Assembly (NCBI GenBank): GCA_023398855.1
Contig: JAEWRS010000018.1
Coordinates: forward strand, 1-10,060
Length of the DNA stretch: 10,060 nt
Source of the DNA: Bacillota bacterium
GTDB taxonomy: Bacteria; Bacillota; Clostridia; Lachnospirales; Lachnospiraceae
Direction of reading: 5' to 3'
Part shown: positions 7,979 through 10,060 of the stretch, piece after piece
Position numbering within the stretch: position 1 is the first letter of the stretch
Layout: each line of letters begins with the position of its first letter
Translations under genes and position numbers: made by a program
Notes under the pieces: generated by a model
Database searches by the model: none
Told to the model about the DNA's origin: nothing
Seen by the model: the letters and a program-made list of their open reading frames with translations, nothing else

Positions 7979-8319
7979 GTAAAATAAATGTAATTGAAAA
8001 AACACCAGGTAATCATCTGGAATATTGTGTGAGTCAAAATAAAATCACTTTTGGCGATGATGAATTGACAATTAATCTGCAGCAGAGAGAGCGAGATTAT
8101 AATGTTGTGCTTGATATATGCATTGATATAGAAGGTGGTATTGTTATTGGAACAGGAGGGAGTGCAAGGCTTTACGCGGCACAAATAGAAATTCCAGCGC
8201 GCAGATATGATACTGTAGAAGATGGATATGAGATTGATGGTACAAAAAAATACATCACAAATCCGGTGCCCTTTGATATATCCTTGTGCACGCTGATTCT
8301 GTGGGGGTTGGAGGTATGA
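7975..8319 (+). CDS. Small phage protein of unknown function upstream of the variable lectin-fold gene (114 aa)
   Basis: A 114-residue protein with AAGGAG at 7961-7966 and an ATG overlapping the previous stop. It begins MSKINVIEKTPGNHLEYCVS, continues with NKITFGDDELTINL and has a Gly-rich turn (GGIVIGTGGSARLYAAQIEI); most of it is predicted beta strand, so a small beta-sandwich or barrel is likely. It ends four bases before the start of the FGE/lectin-fold protein and shares its translation window. That position suggests an adaptor, chaperone or structural partner for the variable protein, but this is inference. No catalytic motif is visible. Confidence 0.75.
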   Translation: MSKINVIEKTPGNHLEYCVSQNKITFGDDELTINLQQRERDYNVVLDICIDIEGGIVIGTGGSARLYAAQIEIPARRYDTVEDGYEIDGTKKYITNPVPFDISLCTLILWGLEV

Positions 8320-8323
8320 TGGC

Positions 8324-9388
8324 ATGGGTAACTTTGATGACTTAGCTATGGCCGTGGCTTCCTTTAGCGGAAATAACAAGGTAATATTTGATGACGTAGG
8401 AATGCCATCTATTATGGTGGGGATACCAAAGATGAAGTATTCAGATATAATTACAGACGGAACAACCGATACTCTTCCATGGTGGATTGTTGACGGAGTC
8501 GAAAAAAATGTTATATGGGTATCAAAGTATATTAATACGATGGTTAACAGCAGAGCCTATTCGTTACCAATGAAAGACCCACATACTGGAGTAAATTTTG
8601 ACAATGCTTTGCTCTACTGCCGCAACAAAGGTACTGGATGGCATCTTAATCAGAATGGGGTATTCGCCGCAATAAATCTTTGGAACGAGAAAAACAGCAC
8701 AATTCCGCGTGGAAACACAAACTGGGATGCAAGCTATACAAATGCGTATGAAAGAGGGGTAAATACATACAATGACTCTGCTTACACAGACGGAAGAGGT
8801 GGAAGAACCGCAACGGGCAGCGGACCTGTTACATGGTATCATGACCACAGATCGTCTGGAATCGCTGACCTTTGCGGAAACTGCTGGGAGTGGGTAAGTG
8901 GTATGCGACTTATAAATGGAGAAATCCAGATTATACCATATGGTAATGCTATGAAGTCCACAACCAGCATGACTGCTGACAGTGCCGAATGGAAAGCAAT
9001 TATGCCAGATGGAACATTGGTAAATCCCGTAACCGTAGGAACCCTAAAAGTGGACCGCACAAGTTCAAGTGACGCGACCTTGCGTATCAATACCAGTATT
9101 ACCGCACAGACGGACGACACGAACGACACAAACACACCTTTTAAGGATACAAAGGCGGTTTCCGGTGTGAACATTCCTAAAATTCTAATAGCTGCCGGAT
9201 TATTCCCAGACAGCGCCCAGACAGCGCCAGGCAGATTTTTGGCGCGAAACCACGGTGAGCGTCTGCCTCTCCGGGGTTCGAGTTTCCACAACGCTTCCGA
9301 CGGTGGTGTGTCGGCGTTGCACTTGCACTACCCGCGTTCTCGCGTCGGCTACAACGCTTCGTTCCGTTCCGCTTTTGTTGATCTATAA
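8324..9388 (+). CDS. FGE-sulfatase/C-type-lectin-fold protein, putative DGR variable target
   Basis: A 354-residue protein; ATG 8324 follows GGAGG at 8310-8314 by nine bases. The N-terminus (FDDLAMAVASF, then NNKVIFDDVGMPSIMVGIPK) resembles the attachment regions of phage DGR targets. Residues 91-190 carry the FGE-type/C-type-lectin pattern: NFDNALLYCRNKGTGWHLNQ and DLCGNCWEWVSG (183-193). A Thr/Asp/Asn-rich insert (about 215-275) separates this from the C-terminal part RFLARNHGERLPLRG and the variable-looking end (317-348) closing FRSAFVDL. In known DGR systems such proteins are diversified at adenine-derived positions and serve as receptor-binding or display proteins. Here I infer a tail-tip receptor-binding protein. 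It has no signal peptide or membrane segment, as expected for a virion protein. The fold is confident, the DGR status strong but lacking the retroelement in view. Confidence 0.85.
   Translation: MGNFDDLAMAVASFSGNNKVIFDDVGMPSIMVGIPKMKYSDIITDGTTDTLPWWIVDGVEKNVIWVSKYINTMVNSRAYSLPMKDPHTGVNFDNALLYCRNKGTGWHLNQNGVFAAINLWNEKNSTIPRGNTNWDASYTNAYERGVNTYNDSAYTDGRGGRTATGSGPVTWYHDHRSSGIADLCGNCWEWVSGMRLINGEIQIIPYGNAMKSTTSMTADSAEWKAIMPDGTLVNPVTVGTLKVDRTSSSDATLRINTSITAQTDDTNDTNTPFKDTKAVSGVNIPKILIAAGLFPDSAQTAPGRFLARNHGERLPLRGSSFHNASDGGVSALHLHYPRSRVGYNASFRSAFVDL
9272..9379 (+). repeat. Putative DGR variable region (VR)
   Basis: This covers codons 317-352. By hand count it is about 59% GC with only about 11 adenines in 108 bases, unlike the AT-rich surroundings. 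Codons at the likely variable sites end in C: TTC (321), CAC (322), GAC (326), CAC (333, 335), TAC (336), CGC (340), GGC (342) and TAC (343), with unmodified-looking AAC at 323 and 344. That is what adenine mutagenesis of AAC template codons yields. Constant blocks are RGSS, GGV.ALHL, PRS and FRSAFV. The exact limits need the template repeat, which is not in the window. Confidence 0.75.
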
Positions 9389-9407
9389 TGAAATAATTAC
9401 CAACCAC

Positions 9408-9439
9408 AAGGCGGTTTCCACATCGGAGCCGCCTTTTTT
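9408..9439 (+). terminator. Hairpin with T-run downstream of the variable gene
   Basis: AAGGCGG (9408-9414) pairs with CCGCCTT (9429-9435). Four more pairs including two G-U extend the stem to 11 with a CACATC loop. A run of six T (9434-9439) begins in the last two stem positions, so it is a good intrinsic terminator for the late operon. Lying 20 bases after the stop of the variable gene, it could also be the downstream stem-loop that assists retrohoming in some DGRs. Confidence 0.75.
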
Positions 9440-9483
9440 ATTGCCATACATTGCCAGTTAATATCTTGCTAAAAAATGATAGT

Positions 9484-9493
9484 ATATCGATAT
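9484..9493. promoter_or_regulatory. 10-bp palindrome at the HTH gene start
   Basis: ATATCGATAT is a perfect palindrome that overlaps the ATG of the small HTH gene. It could be an operator for self-control, but ten AT-rich bases may occur by chance. No convincing -35/-10 pair or Shine-Dalgarno sequence was found before this gene. Confidence 0.25.
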
Positions 9494-9692
9494 GAAAATA
9501 TTGCTTGATAATTACATGAAAAAAAAACACCTCACAGAGCGGCAAGTAAGCATCATGACGGGTGTGCCGCAAAGCACGATTAACGGCATCCGTAATGGAG
9601 CAATGCCAAGAGCAGACACTATAGAGAGGTTAGCTGCTGGACTAAATTTGATGATAAATGACTTGGTTGACACCCCTTATCTAAAAAAGTGA
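9492..9692 (+). CDS. Small Cro/C1-type helix-turn-helix protein
   Basis: A 66-residue XRE-family DNA-binding protein made of little more than the five-helix domain. The pattern MKILLDNYMKKKHLTERQVS, then IMTGVPQSTINGIRNGAMPR and TIERLAAGLNLMINDL is classic: helix 2 ERQVSIMTG, recognition helix QSTINGIRNG, and a closing LNLMINDLVD. It lies after the late-operon terminator, so it should have its own transcription. No clear ribosome binding site precedes the ATG, which suggests weak or leaderless translation. It may be a phage regulator or regulator of a neighbouring DGR cassette; nothing in the window decides between these. Confidence 0.85.
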   Translation: MKILLDNYMKKKHLTERQVSIMTGVPQSTINGIRNGAMPRADTIERLAAGLNLMINDLVDTPYLKK

Positions 9693-9711
9693 ACGGTTTG
9701 CAGTTCAAAGC

Positions 9712-9740
9712 GAGACAAAAGGCAAAAAAAGGTTTATTAT
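9712..9740 (+). promoter_or_regulatory. Possible promoter for the 55-codon gene
   Basis: GAGACA (9712-9717) and TATTAT (9735-9740) are 17 bases apart and resemble a sigma-70/sigma-A promoter with a weak -35. They lie 34 bases before the ATG at 9774. The AT-rich setting makes chance matches likely. Confidence 0.3.
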
Positions 9741-9753
9741 ATACATAATATAC

Positions 9754-9764
9754 AAGGGGAGGGG
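9754..9764 (+). promoter_or_regulatory. Strong ribosome binding site for the 55-codon gene
   Basis: AAGGGGAGGGG lies nine bases before ATG 9774. This purine-rich match is the main evidence that the short frame behind it is translated. Confidence 0.6.
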
Positions 9765-9773
9765 TACGGGGCG

Positions 9774-9941
9774 ATGTACGAAGGAAAAAAATTACTACTA
9801 CTATATGAAAAGGTGTTGTTGCTTAATGATGTTGACTTTGCGTATTTATGTGATTTGCTTTCTGATTGCGAAAATCAAAATGTCATAAATATTATTTCAT
9901 TAGCAAAGAATAAACGAATCTTATTACATGCTTTAAATTAA
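9774..9941 (+). CDS. Small unknown protein, 55 aa
   Basis: The frame starts with MYEGKKLLLLYEKVLLLNDV and ends AKNKRILLHALN before TAA. It is preceded by a very strong ribosome binding site and followed after about 57 bases by a terminator hairpin, so it reads as a complete small transcription unit with the HTH gene before it or its own promoter. It is rich in Leu and Lys with two likely amphipathic helices, a DFAYLCDLLSDCENQ stretch between them, and two Cys residues. It is too short and different to be a typical Avd protein. The family is not recognised; a small regulatory or accessory phage protein is possible. Confidence 0.6.
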   Translation: MYEGKKLLLLYEKVLLLNDVDFAYLCDLLSDCENQNVINIISLAKNKRILLHALN

Positions 9942-9998
9942 CCATGTTAGTACATAAAAACAATATTATACAATATGCAAACGATAAAAAAATAGTTT

Positions 9999-10034
9999 AA
10001 AGCGGACAACATATTATTGTAGTCCGCTTTTTTC
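9999..10034. terminator. Intrinsic terminator, possibly bidirectional
   Basis: AAAGCGGAC (9999-10007) pairs perfectly with GTCCGCTTT (10022-10030), followed by TTT and TTCG on the + strand. On the - strand the same stem is followed by AAACTATTTTTTT, so it could also stop leftward transcription. It closes the small-gene unit on its left. Confidence 0.8.
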
Positions 10035-10060
10035 GTTGTCAATGTCTACCATTTGTCAAC
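10031..10060. other. Right-edge sequence with no assigned gene
   Basis: After the terminator stem the window ends in TTGTCAA-containing sequence (10036-10042 and 10053-10059). A leftward gene could end at the TAG complement at 10046-10048, but only four codons would be visible, so none is called. Confidence 0.2.

Noticed and set aside
7762..8379. A 205-codon open frame on the minus strand.
   Set aside because: It lies opposite three well-supported + strand genes with ribosome binding sites and overlaps; its translation is low-complexity and unlike a real protein.
8839..9291. A 150-codon minus-strand frame opposite the variable gene.
   Set aside because: It is a shadow of the FGE/lectin-fold gene and shows no recognisable domain.
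9255..9461. A + strand frame in another phase across the variable region, 68 codons.
   Set aside because: It arises from the adenine-poor variable region, which has few stops, and continues through the terminator hairpin.
9272..10060. Possible template repeat for the variable region inside the window.
   Set aside because: No second copy of the constant blocks (for example TTCCGTTCCGC) was found; the AT-rich sequence after 9440 contains nothing similar.
10043..10060. End of a leftward gene (such as an integrase) at the right edge.
   Set aside because: Only about four codons would be visible after a TAG complement at 10046-10048, which is not enough to call a gene.

Overview
The window looks like the late structural and lysis end of a prophage (or phage) of a low-GC Gram-positive host, most likely a Clostridia/Lachnospiraceae-type bacterium. 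The signs are AT-rich coding sequence, strong AAGGAGG-like ribosome binding sites, tightly packed and overlapping genes all on the + strand, and a lysin with choline-binding-type cell-wall repeats. The tail proteins resemble those of siphophages with a complex baseplate, and no contractile sheath gene is visible here.

Layout from left to right. The 3' part of a tape-measure gene enters at the left edge (to 1520). Next is a DNRLRE/fibronectin-like distal-tail protein (1520-3262), a tail hub protein (3255-4358), a small OB-fold-like baseplate protein (4355-4600) and a BppU-like upper baseplate protein (4602-5492). The lysis cassette is a holin (5568-5990) and a choline-binding-type NlpC/P60-like endolysin (6039-6878), with a GU-rich hairpin between them. 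A tail-fibre-like protein with three 29-residue repeats follows (6894-7820), then two small translationally coupled genes of unknown function (7820-7978, 7975-8319).

The most notable element is the gene at 8324-9388. It encodes an FGE-sulfatase/C-type-lectin-fold protein whose last ~40 codons have the hallmarks of a diversity-generating retroelement (DGR) variable region: a GERLPLRG entry motif, scattered NNC codons at putative variable sites, local GC of about 59%, marked lack of adenine, and the FRSAFVDL ending. A hairpin with a T-tract lies about 20 bp after its stop codon. The reverse transcriptase, template repeat and Avd are not in this window, so the DGR assignment rests on the target gene alone.

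After the variable protein come a small Cro/C1-type HTH gene (9492-9692), a 55-codon ORF with a very strong ribosome binding site (9774-9941) and a hairpin terminator (9999-10034). The genes would work together as a virion tail and host-exit module: tape measure, hub and baseplate build the tail tip, the fibre and the diversifiable lectin-fold protein probably meet the host surface, and holin plus endolysin release progeny. No stretch over 300 bp lacks a gene, and no tRNA, rRNA, CRISPR or IS element was seen.
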